Shown: positions 29,195 to 40,481, counted from the first letter of the stretch. The stretch is DNA of 64,000 nt from Candidatus Scotarchaeum otlingeri (GCA_002011075.2 MTMA02000006.1:1480599-1544598); one strand, 5' to 3'. Made by a program: numbers and translations. The notes: generated by a model not told the origin, from the letters alone.

Positions 29195-30946
29195 TCACCA
29201 CAGTAATAGGATACTTGTAAATATAGCGAGTGAATATAATGCTAATGCCAGTATCTTAGAGTATCTAAAGCTTATTCTTATTAGAGACCTTGTCTTATCT
29301 ATTATATCCTCACCTAAAACTTTAACACTAGTTTTTCTTGATCTATACATAGCTTTACAATTCTCCGCCGTATCTCTAAGCCTTTCTAATTCATCTATTA
29401 GCCTTGGTATAACCTTATAATTATTTTCTCTGGAGCCCCAGATAACATACCCCCTGTTTTCCACCCCCCGTGCAGTAACCTCATGAGTATCAGTGCTTAT
29501 AATAATTATATTATCTATTTCCAGCTGCTTCTTCACCTCCTCTTCTAAAGCTAGCCTAAATTTAGGGTCTAGATTATTAGAATCGAAACATATGATAACA
29601 TTATCAATGGACCCGGCTTCCCAATAAAATATAGATACCCCTCCGTTTCCCAATCCATCTTCTAAGGTAAACTCTGGGAAAGAAAGGGAGGACATAGAGG
29701 CTCTAAATTCATATAATTTAGTATCCTTCAACTTATCAAGAACTTCCTTGCCTGCTTTAAGCAGTTCATCCAATTTATTTTTGTCTATAAATGTCAGTAT
29801 CGAGATAAGGGAATTATGCGCATCGATTACTGAAACAGTTTTAAAGCCTAGTTTCTTTCCATATACTCTAAGGCACTCAACAATTTCATATGGAATATCC
29901 TCCATTTCTTTATATGATAAAATTAAAATGGCATTATCATCAAATCTAAAGCCATATGCAACGGCATCATTAAATTTATATGAATAAATGGGGGATGCCC
30001 TATTTAATTCCTGACAGTCTGCGTCTGTTAGAAGCATATCTATAACACGGTACATATAGGATGCTGATGATAGGTCAAGGTCATGTGAAACTGGTGTATG
30101 AACCACCATAGATAATTCCCCTTTTAACATGTATAGAGCTCTCTTAAAATCTGACGGGAAAGAGGAGCTTCCTACATTTCTAAAGGGCCCAAAATGGAAG
30201 TACGGGAAAATTACTCGAAATTTATTGTCTCCACTAAATATGTATTCTTCAACCTCTACATCCCGTTTCACAGAAAACGAATCTATCAAGGCTTCCATTG
30301 GCCCCGGATCATCTTCTGACCAACTAGCTATATAACTACGTAAATAAGTTATAGCGCCTCTACCACTATATTGTAATGTTATTCTGTTTATTAGATAGAT
30401 ATAGGCAGCTGAGGCAAGAATATAAACTGTAGGTATAATTACTACAAACGGAGATAACGAAGAATTTATAGTGAAAACAGCTATTACAATCCCTACCCCC
30501 GCTGCTGCAGGTATTAATCCTTTTGCAAAACCTTCAAATGTTAGAGTTAGAAACACTATGGTCTTAAATCCGATAAAAACACCTGAAAATAGATATAGAA
30601 CATATTCACCTGGAATAATCTCTTTAAAGATAGTTCCTATAATCAATGGAATAATAGAGAATCCTAGGGCTATACTATTTGTTCCCAAGAGCCTCCTCAT
30701 ATTCAATAATTTATGGCTATAGGTCAAGTAATACCTATATAGTAAGTATTCTGCAACATAGCTGAGTATTACAATGGGTATAATAATAGTATAAAACTGT
30801 GGATTTATGCTCCAAGCTAAAAACCCGCTAATTAGAGTCATAATCAAGAAAAGGAGAATGTTTTTTCTAAGTGAACCCAATCTGAAGAGCTTGGCATAAA
30901 ACCTAGAAATCTCGTCTATATTGTTCTCCACATCAGACCCCATCAA
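29195..30946 (-). CDS. DUF2070-family membrane protein
   Basis: Multi-TM N-terminus; RVIFPYFHFGPFRNVGSSSFPSD and DAHNSL typical of DUF2070. Confidence 0.85.
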   Translation of the reverse strand: MMGSDVENNIDEISRFYAKLFRLGSLRKNILLFLIMTLISGFLAWSINPQFYTIIIPIVILSYVAEYLLYRYYLTYSHKLLNMRRLLGTNSIALGFSIIPLIIGTIFKEIIPGEYVLYLFSGVFIGFKTIVFLTLTFEGFAKGLIPAAAGVGIVIAVFTINSSLSPFVVIIPTVYILASAAYIYLINRITLQYSGRGAITYLRSYIASWSEDDPGPMEALIDSFSVKRDVEVEEYIFSGDNKFRVIFPYFHFGPFRNVGSSSFPSDFKRALYMLKGELSMVVHTPVSHDLDLSSASYMYRVIDMLLTDADCQELNRASPIYSYKFNDAVAYGFRFDDNAILILSYKEMEDIPYEIVECLRVYGKKLGFKTVSVIDAHNSLISILTFIDKNKLDELLKAGKEVLDKLKDTKLYEFRASMSSLSFPEFTLEDGLGNGGVSIFYWEAGSIDNVIICFDSNNLDPKFRLALEEEVKKQLEIDNIIIISTDTHEVTARGVENRGYVIWGSRENNYKVIPRLIDELERLRDTAENCKAMYRSRKTSVKVLGEDIIDKTRSLIRISFRYSKILALALYSLAIFTSILLLW

Positions 30947-31129
30947 CTAAATAATAGGGAAATATAGCAATAAGAAGGATAATACTAGGAATAAAACAGT
31001 TAGAATTATAATATATGTGGGCTGAATCCTAACTCCTGCTGTGGAATCCTCGAAAAACCTAAGTAGACCTGCCATTGTAGCCGGCGGAGGCGCTTCCTTT
31101 CTTCTACGGGAAGACATATCCACATACAC
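30947..31129 (-). CDS. Preprotein translocase Sec61-beta/SecG-type subunit
   Basis: MSSRRRKEAPPPATMAGLLRFFEDSTAGVRIQPTYIIILTVLFLV. Confidence 0.92.
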   Translation of the reverse strand: MYVDMSSRRRKEAPPPATMAGLLRFFEDSTAGVRIQPTYIIILTVLFLVLSFLLLYFPII

Positions 31130-31222
31130 CTCAAATATTACTCTACAACATCATAACGATATATATAAATAAATTTTTAGTCATTTATTATCTTTAAGTC
31201 AAAACTTGTAAAGCGTAATAGA

Positions 31223-31573
31223 TTATTCCGTCAACTCTATTAGCCATCGCCGCAATTCGTCCGATGGCTTCTCAACATATACTTCCGAATCTTTAATCTT
31301 CACATCCAGATTTTTTAGAGAGATTTTAGATAACCCCAACTTTGGAGAACCATCAAAAGGATCAAACTTTTCTTTATGACCCGGACATATGATATATCCA
31401 TTTATCAACTCTCTAATGCTTAGAATATGGAATTTATGGGGACAAACGGCAACATAAGCATAAAACACACCATCCTTATTAATAACATAGATAGGAACTC
31501 CACTTATCATCTTAACAGCCGCTTTCCCGGGCGGTACTGCTCTTGTCTTAATAAATCTAATATATTCTTTCAA
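31223..31573 (-). CDS. Stand-alone Rieske-type [2Fe-2S] protein
   Basis: CxH...CxxH: CPHKFHILSIRELINGYIICPGHKEKFDPFDGSP. Confidence 0.85.
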   Translation of the reverse strand: MKEYIRFIKTRAVPPGKAAVKMISGVPIYVINKDGVFYAYVAVCPHKFHILSIRELINGYIICPGHKEKFDPFDGSPKLGLSKISLKNLDVKIKDSEVYVEKPSDELRRWLIELTE

Positions 31574-31726
31574 TATTTAATCACCATATTCAACAGCTTT
31601 CACTAAATATTAGTCTGTCGGGTTAAAGGTATAAGCGGTATTATGAACTAATGCTACTTACGGCTATATTACGCCAAAAAATATAAATTAGGAAAACAAA
31701 AAACTGAAATGGATACTGTTTTTTGA

Positions 31727-31799
31727 GGGTCCGTGGTCTAGAGGTTATGACGCCTGCCTTACGCGCAGGAGGTCGCCGGTTCGAATCCGGCCGGACCCA
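31727..31799 (+). tRNA. tRNA-Val(TAC)
   Basis: GGGTCCGTGGTCTAGAGGTTATGACGCCTGCCTTACGCGCAGGAGGTCGCCGGTTCGAATCCGGCCGGACCCA, full cloverleaf, no encoded CCA. Confidence 0.95.
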
Positions 31800-32016
31800 T
31801 ATTTATCGTTGTAAGAAGCTACGTCCTCACGACTTAATTGGTTATAGGTAAATATTAAAAATAATTCAAGTTTCTTGTAAAACGTTCCTTATGAAAATAT
31901 CTAAGATTATCTTTTACGAATAAATTTTTATTTAGGTCTCTAAGCATCGTAATAATATTCTTACTAATGTCACCAGAGATCTCTTACGGAATTATAACTA
32001 TTGCGGAAAACAGGGG

Positions 32017-32217
32017 GTGCTATTGGCCGGGGCAGCTAAGGCGCCGATCACCCCTGGACAAATTGGAGGTACATCCATCTATCCCGATGAAAGCCCGGTG
32101 TTTCTAGCAGGATACGGTGGCTGGCCAGAGCCCGCTACATATACCATAATAAAGACCACACTAATGAGAATGCCGAGCGAGGTATTTGGTTGTGGAGAAA
32201 GCTATATCCTAATCTGA
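32017..32217 (+). pseudogene. Fragment resembling the N-terminus of a neutral/alkaline ceramidase-like protein
   Basis: LLAGAAKAPITPG...PVFLAGYGGWPEPAT resembles AGAAkvdITPp...lAGYg; ORF collapses after 66 aa. Confidence 0.4.
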
Positions 32218-32284
32218 TAATATATGGATACTCTGCGGAGCCTCTCTTTCCACCCTATTTTTTAATTCGGATGATGGAGTCGAC

Positions 32285-33151
32285 TTATGCTGGTTCAATA
32301 TGTATAACTATATCCCGAATCTCCCGGTATCTCTTTTTTATTTTCTCTTCTATACGATGGGCAACTTCATGTGCATCTATAATAGGATAATTGGGATCTA
32401 CCTCTATGTGCATGTCGACATAATAGTTATTACCTAATTTTCTACTCCTCACTTCATGGCAACTCCTGATTTCAGGCTCTTCTTTAGCCATTTTTACGAT
32501 ATCCCTAATTATCTCTGGTGACAAACCATAGTCCAACAAGATATATGAGGCGTCTTTAAGATTCCATGCCGCGGTAAATAAAATAAGCATAGAAAGAATA
32601 GAAGCGGATATCAAATCAAAAATATACGTAAGTGAAACCGCACCATAAACTCCCACTAATGTTATAATTGAATCCAAAAAATCAATAAATTGATGGCGTG
32701 CCTCAGCCGTAAACCCAATCTCTAAGTATTTATATGATAAGTATCTAAAATAAACGTAATTGATGAGGGGAGGAATTATACTTATCGGTGCGATATAAGC
32801 GGCCTCCATACTCACCATATATCCTAAATTGGCTTTATAATAGGCATTCATTATTATGTATACTGCTATAGCAACCATAGCAATTGAGGTCAAAACAGCC
32901 GAAAAAGCACTATACTTTTCATGGCCATATGGATGCTCTGCGTCTGGAGGCTGAGGGGTTAGGTATATAACTAGGTAAATAGTTAGAAAAAGAGTAATTA
33001 TATTTATTGTACTTTCTAGTCCATTTGCTATCAATACCAAGCTTTGGTATATAAAACCGCTGATTATTAAGATGATAGAGGCTATTATATTTATTAGGAT
33101 TATTAGAATTATTCTGCCAGTACCTCTATATTCATCAAGTCCCTTCTCCAT
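32285..33151 (-). CDS. Cation diffusion facilitator (CDF) transporter
   Basis: HPYGHEKYSAFSA, C-terminal VDMHIEVDPNYPIIDAHEVAHRIEEKIKKRY. Confidence 0.9.
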   Translation of the reverse strand: MEKGLDEYRGTGRIILIILINIIASIILIISGFIYQSLVLIANGLESTINIITLFLTIYLVIYLTPQPPDAEHPYGHEKYSAFSAVLTSIAMVAIAVYIIMNAYYKANLGYMVSMEAAYIAPISIIPPLINYVYFRYLSYKYLEIGFTAEARHQFIDFLDSIITLVGVYGAVSLTYIFDLISASILSMLILFTAAWNLKDASYILLDYGLSPEIIRDIVKMAKEEPEIRSCHEVRSRKLGNNYYVDMHIEVDPNYPIIDAHEVAHRIEEKIKKRYREIRDIVIHIEPA

Positions 33152-33235
33152 AAGTCCCCTCTCACATCATAATTAAGATTAAAATAATATAGATATTATT
33201 GATATCAAAAGATATTCTGCTGCATAAATCAACTC

Positions 33236-34924
33236 ATGTCTTATGTATCTCTTCCAATACTAAATAATTTTGGTGTTTATATGGATATAATTACTGGTTT
33301 TCCATCTACTATGATGGATGATTATCAATTGAATATAATTGATATCCTTAGATATGCTGCTGAGACCTATCATAGCCAGAAAGTTATTTCCAGGATCAGC
33401 GACAATAAAACGATTTCATATACATATAAAGAACTTCTAGAACGAGTCTCGAAGCTTGCACATGGATTAGTAGAACTAGGAGTAAAACAAGGGGAACGCA
33501 TAGGGATACTTGAATGGAATACTCATAGATTCCTTGAACTCTATTTTTCGGTTCCATGTATAGGCGGAGTATTAGTGGCACTAAATCCAAGGCTCCATAC
33601 TAATGAACTAGCCTATATAATCAAACATAGCGGTATAAAAAGAATCTTTTTCAACTCTGACTTTACAGATCTTATAACTAGTATAGATAGATATTTAGAC
33701 ATATCAGAATATATATTGCTAGATAGGCAAAGCGGGGACATTGATATAGAGCCCCTATTATTCTACGATGATCTTCTTAAAGAAAAGTCAAAATATTATA
33801 ATTTTCCAGTCTTAAACGAGAAATCTGCATACGCAGCTTGCTATACATCTGGAACAACCGGAAGACCTAAGGGAATATTCTATTCGCACAGATCAACGAT
33901 GTTGCATAGTCTAATATGGGCAATCCATCTTAACCTTTCAATAAGGGATGTACACCTACAGTTGACACCTATGTTCCATGCACTGGGATGGGGACTATGG
34001 CTTTCATTCATGATTGTCGGAGCAATGCAGATTTTTCCTGGAAGATGGATGGTGAAAAATCCCGCCCCCATTGTTGATATAATCTTGGATAAAGGGGTTA
34101 CGATATCTGAGGGTGTACCAACTATATGGCGTGCCATTCTAGACGAATTAGATAAAAGAAAGTTTAGCGGAGAGATCCATATGAAGGCGGTTCTGGGCGG
34201 CAGCTCACCGAATTTAAAGCTTATCCGTCGCCTTAGGTCCTATGGTATGGAAGTCATACATACATATGGATTCACAGAGGGCAACCCAATTACTCACAGA
34301 AGTATATTAATACCTTCGCTCAATAAAAAATGTCTCGAAAATGGTGATTATGCACTCTATCAAGGCCTACCTGCTTTTCTAGTAAGACAGGTACTTATCG
34401 ATAAAAAGGGAAATGAAATAAAGCATGGCGAAAATAAGGTTGGTGAATTGATAGTAAGAGGTCCTTTCATATCGAAAAATTATTATAATTATGAAGAAGA
34501 TGATAAAGCATTTATTGTGTGGCAATCACAACGGTGGTTCAGGACAGGTGATGCATGTATAATAAATGAATGCGGATACTTGAAGGTCGTAGATAGATAT
34601 AATGATATGATTAAAAGTGGCGGGGAATGGATATCAACCATTGAGCTCGAAAATTACTTAGTGAATCATCCTTATATTATGGAAGCATGTGTTATAGGTA
34701 TACCTCATGATAAATGGGGTGAAAGACCTCTTGCATTGATAGTTCCAGAGGATAGATTTAGAGGAAAACTTAGTGATGAGGATATATATAGTTATCTTCT
34801 AAGGAAATTTCCTAAATGGCAACTTCCTGATAAACTGATTTATCTGGATAGTATTCCTAAAACAGGAACAGGAAAATATCTTAAGAGGGTACTAAAAGAA
34901 AAATATGGTAAGGAGTATCGATAA
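33236..34924 (+). CDS. AMP-forming acyl-CoA synthetase / long-chain fatty acid-CoA ligase family
   Basis: YTSGTTGRPKGIFYSHRS, YGFTEGNP, WFRTGD, KTGTGKYLKR. Confidence 0.93.
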   Translation: MSYVSLPILNNFGVYMDIITGFPSTMMDDYQLNIIDILRYAAETYHSQKVISRISDNKTISYTYKELLERVSKLAHGLVELGVKQGERIGILEWNTHRFLELYFSVPCIGGVLVALNPRLHTNELAYIIKHSGIKRIFFNSDFTDLITSIDRYLDISEYILLDRQSGDIDIEPLLFYDDLLKEKSKYYNFPVLNEKSAYAACYTSGTTGRPKGIFYSHRSTMLHSLIWAIHLNLSIRDVHLQLTPMFHALGWGLWLSFMIVGAMQIFPGRWMVKNPAPIVDIILDKGVTISEGVPTIWRAILDELDKRKFSGEIHMKAVLGGSSPNLKLIRRLRSYGMEVIHTYGFTEGNPITHRSILIPSLNKKCLENGDYALYQGLPAFLVRQVLIDKKGNEIKHGENKVGELIVRGPFISKNYYNYEEDDKAFIVWQSQRWFRTGDACIINECGYLKVVDRYNDMIKSGGEWISTIELENYLVNHPYIMEACVIGIPHDKWGERPLALIVPEDRFRGKLSDEDIYSYLLRKFPKWQLPDKLIYLDSIPKTGTGKYLKRVLKEKYGKEYR

Positions 34925-34926
34925 TG

Positions 34927-35349
34927 TTATGTCTGAATAACCTCTAGAATAAAGCCAAGCTCTTCTTCAGTATTTAAATAAGCCCATTTTACACCATAAA
35001 TCTCGCCAGATTGTATAACATCAATACCTATTTCCTCAAATCTAGATATGGCGTCCTCTATATCATCAACATATATTCCTAAATGATGTATACCACTTCC
35101 CCTTCTATCAGTGAATTCTTTATAGATAGATTCGCCGCCAGCTTCTATAAGCTCTATTTGTATATTATGTATATGAGATAGTCCTATTTTGATGTCAATT
35201 ATAGCCTCTTTACCACGATAATATATCTTCAAACTTGGTATCTCTATAATATTAAAAGGAGGAAACCCGACTTTCTCTAAGAACTTCTTAACTCGATTTA
35301 TATTGTTAGTAACGATACCTATTTGATTTATCTCTTTAATCAGAGACAT
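34927..35349 (-). CDS. VOC-family protein, methylmalonyl-CoA-epimerase-like
   Basis: INQIGIVTNNINRVKKFLEKVG...GSGIHHLGIYVDDIEDAISRFEEIGI. Confidence 0.82.
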   Translation of the reverse strand: MSLIKEINQIGIVTNNINRVKKFLEKVGFPPFNIIEIPSLKIYYRGKEAIIDIKIGLSHIHNIQIELIEAGGESIYKEFTDRRGSGIHHLGIYVDDIEDAISRFEEIGIDVIQSGEIYGVKWAYLNTEEELGFILEVIQT

Positions 35350-35460
35350 GCTCGCATCACAATAATTTCTATTCTAATTTTTTAGAATAAGTATTTGAGA
35401 TTTCTAAAAAAACACGCTTTTAAACATGGTTTTTATCCTTATTATTAACGGGGGATAAAA

Positions 35461-37071
35461 ATGGGGAGATTGATAGGGTTGATATTAATTGGATTATTAA
35501 TATTTTCGTTGGTACCTTTAGAGGCGGCTGGAGAAATAAATAAAATGAAGATGGAAAAGCATGAAGGTCTTACTATGATTAGTAATGGTGTTATTACAGT
35601 AGCTATACCGACGGTTAAAGCGTTCCCAATGTATTTCTGGTGGTATAATGAGGATAATGATACCATATATAGTGGCAAGTATTTTGCTATTGCTGAGGCG
35701 TGGATACCTCCTATGAGCAATTTCAGTAGAGGACACTTATTTGGAAGAGGGGCTATAGCCAAACTAATTTTGAATAAATTGGTTGAAGAAGGGTTTGGAG
35801 CAGAGGCAAATATATCGATAATGGTGGAGAACATAACGGTGGATTTACAGGAGCAAGTTAGGCGTGGCGATATAACTACAGCTATTAATAGCGTGGAAGA
35901 TGCTATAGAAAAGCTACAGATGTATACAGAAGAAGATGCCATATATAATCTTCTTGATGCTCTAATTACTTTAAGGGATCTTCTCTATACTATTAGAGAT
36001 GAAGGGTTAAACCAAGTTAATATGGGTCTATTGATGCATGCGATAAAGGAGTTAAAGTCTGCCTTAATGGAATTTAGAGCAAGGATGGGTCACAAGATAT
36101 CGCAATTCATGGAAATAAAGACGGGGATTATGAGGGGAAATTATCATCCATTCCTCCTGCCATTCGCAGCATTAGAATGGAAATTATCTGGTCCTACTAA
36201 TATTACAGACACTGAAGGTAATGTAATAGGCATTTCATTCAGTTTTATAGCTGAAGAGGCACACGCAAAGGTCTTTGACTATTTTGATAAGATCGAGATA
36301 AGAAACCGGATATATACCGTGAATGTCGAAGAAATTGTTAACGGCGAAAATATAACGATAACAAGAGCAGAATTGAAGAACGATATTATAATTGAAGGAT
36401 GGCGATGGAATATGGATATTCTAAAAAAGGCGTTAGGTGAGTATTCAGGCATAATCGATGAGTATTTTGAGCCTACATTGACCGTTATCTCTCACTTCAC
36501 AGTACTGGATAAGATCAATGAATCTCTGGTAGAGTTTTCATATATAGGTGAGCCGATGGAAATTGAGCATATGAATGTAGAGATGTCTGTTATGAAGGGA
36601 TTTAGAGGAACAATTAAAGTTAAGGATATGGAGTTTACTAGTGAAATGGAGTACGAATCCGGTTTTGACGACAAACTGGAGATATTAACAGAAGAAGGGG
36701 TTGTGGCTGGATTCTATAAGTTTATACCCGTGGCTAATTTGCATTACCCCAACGGCAGCATCGACGAGGTGGAAGTGAAAGGAATATTTTGGATCACTAA
36801 TAATCATCTATGGATATTCCTAGTATACCCGTATTTTGATAATGCTACATTGCAACATGATCCTAGTATAGGAGTATCACTTACACAGATAGAAGACGAG
36901 GAGCCACAATATAAGGTGGAGGTCAGTGATGATCAAGTTCAAGTATCTGGACTGATAGAAATAGAAAAGAAGCAGAGGGAATTCCAATATACACGTGAGA
37001 TGCTAATGATAATTGCAGCTTTAATCATCATAGCAGTAATTGTGGCTATGTCTATATTCAGGAGAAAATAA
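35461..37071 (+). CDS. Hypothetical surface protein: signal peptide, large ectodomain, C-terminal TM anchor
   Basis: MGRLIGLILIGLLIFSLVPLEAAGE...; C-terminal MLMIIAALIIIAVIVAMSIFRRK. Confidence 0.7.
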   Translation: MGRLIGLILIGLLIFSLVPLEAAGEINKMKMEKHEGLTMISNGVITVAIPTVKAFPMYFWWYNEDNDTIYSGKYFAIAEAWIPPMSNFSRGHLFGRGAIAKLILNKLVEEGFGAEANISIMVENITVDLQEQVRRGDITTAINSVEDAIEKLQMYTEEDAIYNLLDALITLRDLLYTIRDEGLNQVNMGLLMHAIKELKSALMEFRARMGHKISQFMEIKTGIMRGNYHPFLLPFAALEWKLSGPTNITDTEGNVIGISFSFIAEEAHAKVFDYFDKIEIRNRIYTVNVEEIVNGENITITRAELKNDIIIEGWRWNMDILKKALGEYSGIIDEYFEPTLTVISHFTVLDKINESLVEFSYIGEPMEIEHMNVEMSVMKGFRGTIKVKDMEFTSEMEYESGFDDKLEILTEEGVVAGFYKFIPVANLHYPNGSIDEVEVKGIFWITNNHLWIFLVYPYFDNATLQHDPSIGVSLTQIEDEEPQYKVEVSDDQVQVSGLIEIEKKQREFQYTREMLMIIAALIIIAVIVAMSIFRRK

Positions 37072-37122
37072 TGAAGTAAGAAGAGTCTTGTAATTGATAT
37101 ATCAGTCAAAAACATATTTTTA

Positions 37123-38059
37123 TCAAAAATATTTAGATAACTCGTTTATAACACTATCTAGATTTAAATATAGTTTATCGGGTATCCATGATAATATATT
37201 CCCCAAATGAATATTCTCCTTAGCATTTAGAGGTATAACTTTCCATCCTTCATGCTCTATTAATTCTTTTTTCGTAGCTGGAAACTTCATATCTTTCATA
37301 AGTTCATATTTGACCGCGTCAAGACCATAGGGAGGCCTATTATCAGGAAAGCCTCCATATAGATGATAATAGCGTAGCCTCCCTGCATCCGTATACATCC
37401 TCACACCGTGGAAAGTGATAAATATCTGCTTTACCGGCGTATTTATAGCCTTCTTGTAGAGGGTTTTAAGCTCGCCATCTGTAAACTGATAGATATTGTT
37501 CTTACCTTTGCCAAATATCCTACTATAGTAGAAATCACGGTAGTAAGGCGGCTCATCTTTACTGAGGTTCTTTATATGAATTATACCTTTACTTTCCATG
37601 TAGGCGAGCGCATTAGAAGTAGCATTACCCCTAATTTCTATCGCCAGTGTATGGTCACCGAGACTTACATTCTTGATAAAATTAGCTATGAGAGCCCTGT
37701 CTATCATAAGGGTTGGAGGAGTCTCCAATACGAGAAACCGGCTCCTAAGAATATCCTCCCAATCCAAATTTATCCATAGCCAAGGAGAATCCATTATGGA
37801 GGTCTCTCGCTCCTCAATTGTAGGGGTGAGAGGACCAATATACACCTTAGGATATCCCCCATGAACCTATAAATATAGAGGGAGGGCTAGCTCCAAAAAG
37901 CTCTCTTTTATTAATTTTTTCCTTTATCTCCATAAATGATTTTGCTTTTATAAGTATTGGACAAATAGGTCTTCCACATAATCTCCAATATCCTCTACAT
38001 CTGGAGCAGATGCCCTCCGCACTTCTAAATTCAGGATATGTAGGCAGATACCTATACAT
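37123..38059 (-). pseudogene. NreA-like archaeal DNA-repair protein, split into ORFs 37847-38059 and 37123-37845 by a frame shift
   Basis: N part CSRCRGYWRLCGRPICPILIKAK...LFGASPPSIFIGSWG; C part (GYPKV)YIGPLTPTIEERETSIMDSPWLW; removing one base of the G5 run (37856-37860) restores ...PPSIFIGSWGYPKVYIGPLTP... Confidence 0.75.
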
Positions 38060-38172
38060 TCTCTCTATCTAAAAAAGGAAGATCGATAATTTAAGCTCCA
38101 TGGCTTTACATTTTGGAAATGAGGAAACTTATATGTGATATGCCACACATAGTGATATTATAGTGAAAAAAC

Positions 38173-40401
38173 ATGCATAGTGAAACAATGCATCATGACA
38201 TTGAGAGTATGATGATAAAGATAGATGAACACTTGATGCCGGACTGTTCTTGTATGATAGAAAACATAGTGCGTTCATTACCTCATGTAATGGATGCTAG
38301 CTATGATTGTATGACTGGTGTTCTAAATGTAAGAATACATAAAGGCATGATAACGAAGAAGGAGATAATAGATTATATCAATGAGCAAGGAATAGATTGT
38401 AGAGACCATATAGTAGAAAAAGAAGTGAAGAAAGTCCATGTAGGTCATGACCATCATGCAATGATGGAGCGTGACCTAAAGAATAAATTCTTAATAACCT
38501 TACTTTTATCTATTCCTCTCTTACTGTTAAGTCCATCAATCCAAAGGTGGCTAGGCTATAAATTCACTGTACCTGGTACAGAATATGTATTGACGCTCTT
38601 GGCCACTATAGTCGTTCTTTATGGAGGGCTATTCTTTTATAGAGGAGCGTTTAAATCATTGAAACAAAAATCAGCTGATATGAATGTATTAGTTTCGATA
38701 GCTGTGCTATCCGGATATATCTATAGCATAGGAGCTACATTTATATTCGAAGCTGCAGATTTCTACTGGGAAGTAGCTACACTAATAGTATTTCTATTAT
38801 TTGGGCATTGGATGGAGATGAGGGCTGTTAAGGGAGCAAGCGGAGCCCTCAGAGAGCTTATGAAACTCCTCCCCCTAAAAGCGAATAAGATAGTCAATAG
38901 CGATATAATAGAGGTAAATATATCCGATCTAAAGAAAGGCGATTTAGTGCTTGTGAGGCCTGGAGAAAAAATACCGGCTGATGGCGTTGTTAAAGAAGGG
39001 GAGGGATCTGTTAATGAAGCTATGATTACAGGTGAAAGTAAACCTGTTTACAAGAAGATTGGCGATAGAGTTATAGGAGGTACAGTTAATCTGGAGGGAC
39101 TTTTAAAAATCGAGGTAGATAAGGTTGGTGAAGAAAGCGTATTAGCGGGAATAATTAGAGAGGTAAAGAGGGCGCAAGCGACAAAACCGCATATACAAAG
39201 AATAGCTGATAGAGCGGCATCCTATTTAACATTGATTGCAGTGGCTACCGCACTGGTTACATTCCTCTATTGGTACTCATTTATAGGTTTAAGCGGGGTC
39301 TTAGCACTCACATTTGCTATAACAGTCCTAGTTATAGCATGCCCACATGCATTAGGCTTAGCTATCCCTACAGTAACAACAATATCGACTACATTGGCTG
39401 CACAGAATGGAATGTTCGTTAGAGATATGACAGCTGTTGAACGTGCATTAAAACTTGATATGGTGATGTTTGACAAGACAGGTACATTGACAAAAGGAGA
39501 ATTCGGTGTAAGTGACATCGTATCTCTATCTGACAAAGATGGAAAATATATTATTATTCCAGCTGCCGCTGTAGAAGTAAATTCTGAGCATGTAATTGCG
39601 CGTGCTATAGTTAATAAGGCTAAAGAAATGGGAAAAATACCGCATGCCAAAGACTTCAAAGCATATCCAGGTAAAGGTGCTGCAGCGATAGTAGATGGTA
39701 AACGAATTATTGTGGGTAATAAGACGCTGATGCAGGATATGAATATCGATATTTCTATGGCTGATGAGAAGGTAAGTGAATTAGCTAGTCAAGGAAAAAC
39801 AGTTGTATATGTGGCTATCGATGGGAAATTGATGGGGATACTGGGGCTATCAGATATTATAAGAGATGAGAGTCGTGAAGCTGTTAAAGAACTGAAGAAG
39901 ATGGGTATTAAGGTAGCTATGTTGACAGGTGATAGGAGAGAAACAGCTGAATATGTGGCAAAAGAACTCGGATTAGATGAGTATTTTGCGGAGGTTTTGC
40001 CTGAAGAAAAGTCTGCTAAAGTTAGAGAATTACAAGACAAGGGTTATGTGGTGGCTATGGTGGGCGATGGGGTAAATGATGCGCCGGCATTAGTACAAGC
40101 AGATATAGGGATAGCTATTGGTGCAGGAACTGATGTCGCAGTTGAAAGCGCAGACATCGTTCTCGTCAGAAATGACCCAAGAGATATAGTTAAGCTAGTT
40201 CGATTAAGTAGATATACTATGAGGAAGATGAAGGAAAACCTTGTCTGGGCTACAGGATATAACTCTGTAGCCATCCCCCTAGCAGCAGGTATCGCATACC
40301 CCACTATAATCTTCAGGCCGGAATGGGGCGCTATACTTATGACACTTTCCTCAATAATTGTGGTTGCAAATGCATTATTATTAAAGAAAAAACAGATATA
40401 G
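38173..40401 (+). CDS. copB: CopB-type (P1B, CPH motif) copper/silver-translocating ATPase with degenerate N-terminal HMA-like domain
   Basis: [52 protein letters not shown]. Confidence 0.88.
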   Translation: MHSETMHHDIESMMIKIDEHLMPDCSCMIENIVRSLPHVMDASYDCMTGVLNVRIHKGMITKKEIIDYINEQGIDCRDHIVEKEVKKVHVGHDHHAMMERDLKNKFLITLLLSIPLLLLSPSIQRWLGYKFTVPGTEYVLTLLATIVVLYGGLFFYRGAFKSLKQKSADMNVLVSIAVLSGYIYSIGATFIFEAADFYWEVATLIVFLLFGHWMEMRAVKGASGALRELMKLLPLKANKIVNSDIIEVNISDLKKGDLVLVRPGEKIPADGVVKEGEGSVNEAMITGESKPVYKKIGDRVIGGTVNLEGLLKIEVDKVGEESVLAGIIREVKRAQATKPHIQRIADRAASYLTLIAVATALVTFLYWYSFIGLSGVLALTFAITVLVIACPHALGLAIPTVTTISTTLAAQNGMFVRDMTAVERALKLDMVMFDKTGTLTKGEFGVSDIVSLSDKDGKYIIIPAAAVEVNSEHVIARAIVNKAKEMGKIPHAKDFKAYPGKGAAAIVDGKRIIVGNKTLMQDMNIDISMADEKVSELASQGKTVVYVAIDGKLMGILGLSDIIRDESREAVKELKKMGIKVAMLTGDRRETAEYVAKELGLDEYFAEVLPEEKSAKVRELQDKGYVVAMVGDGVNDAPALVQADIGIAIGAGTDVAVESADIVLVRNDPRDIVKLVRLSRYTMRKMKENLVWATGYNSVAIPLAAGIAYPTIIFRPEWGAILMTLSSIIVVANALLLKKKQI

Positions 40402-40481
40402 ATAGTTTCTATCATAATTTTATTTAAAACTTCATAGAACCTTATTGCTATTCTATAATTTTAGGCTACTTGGATTTATTG

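Noticed and set aside
39267-39659. 130-aa antisense ORF inside copB
   Set aside because: Antisense to a strongly supported ATPase; typical mirror ORF.
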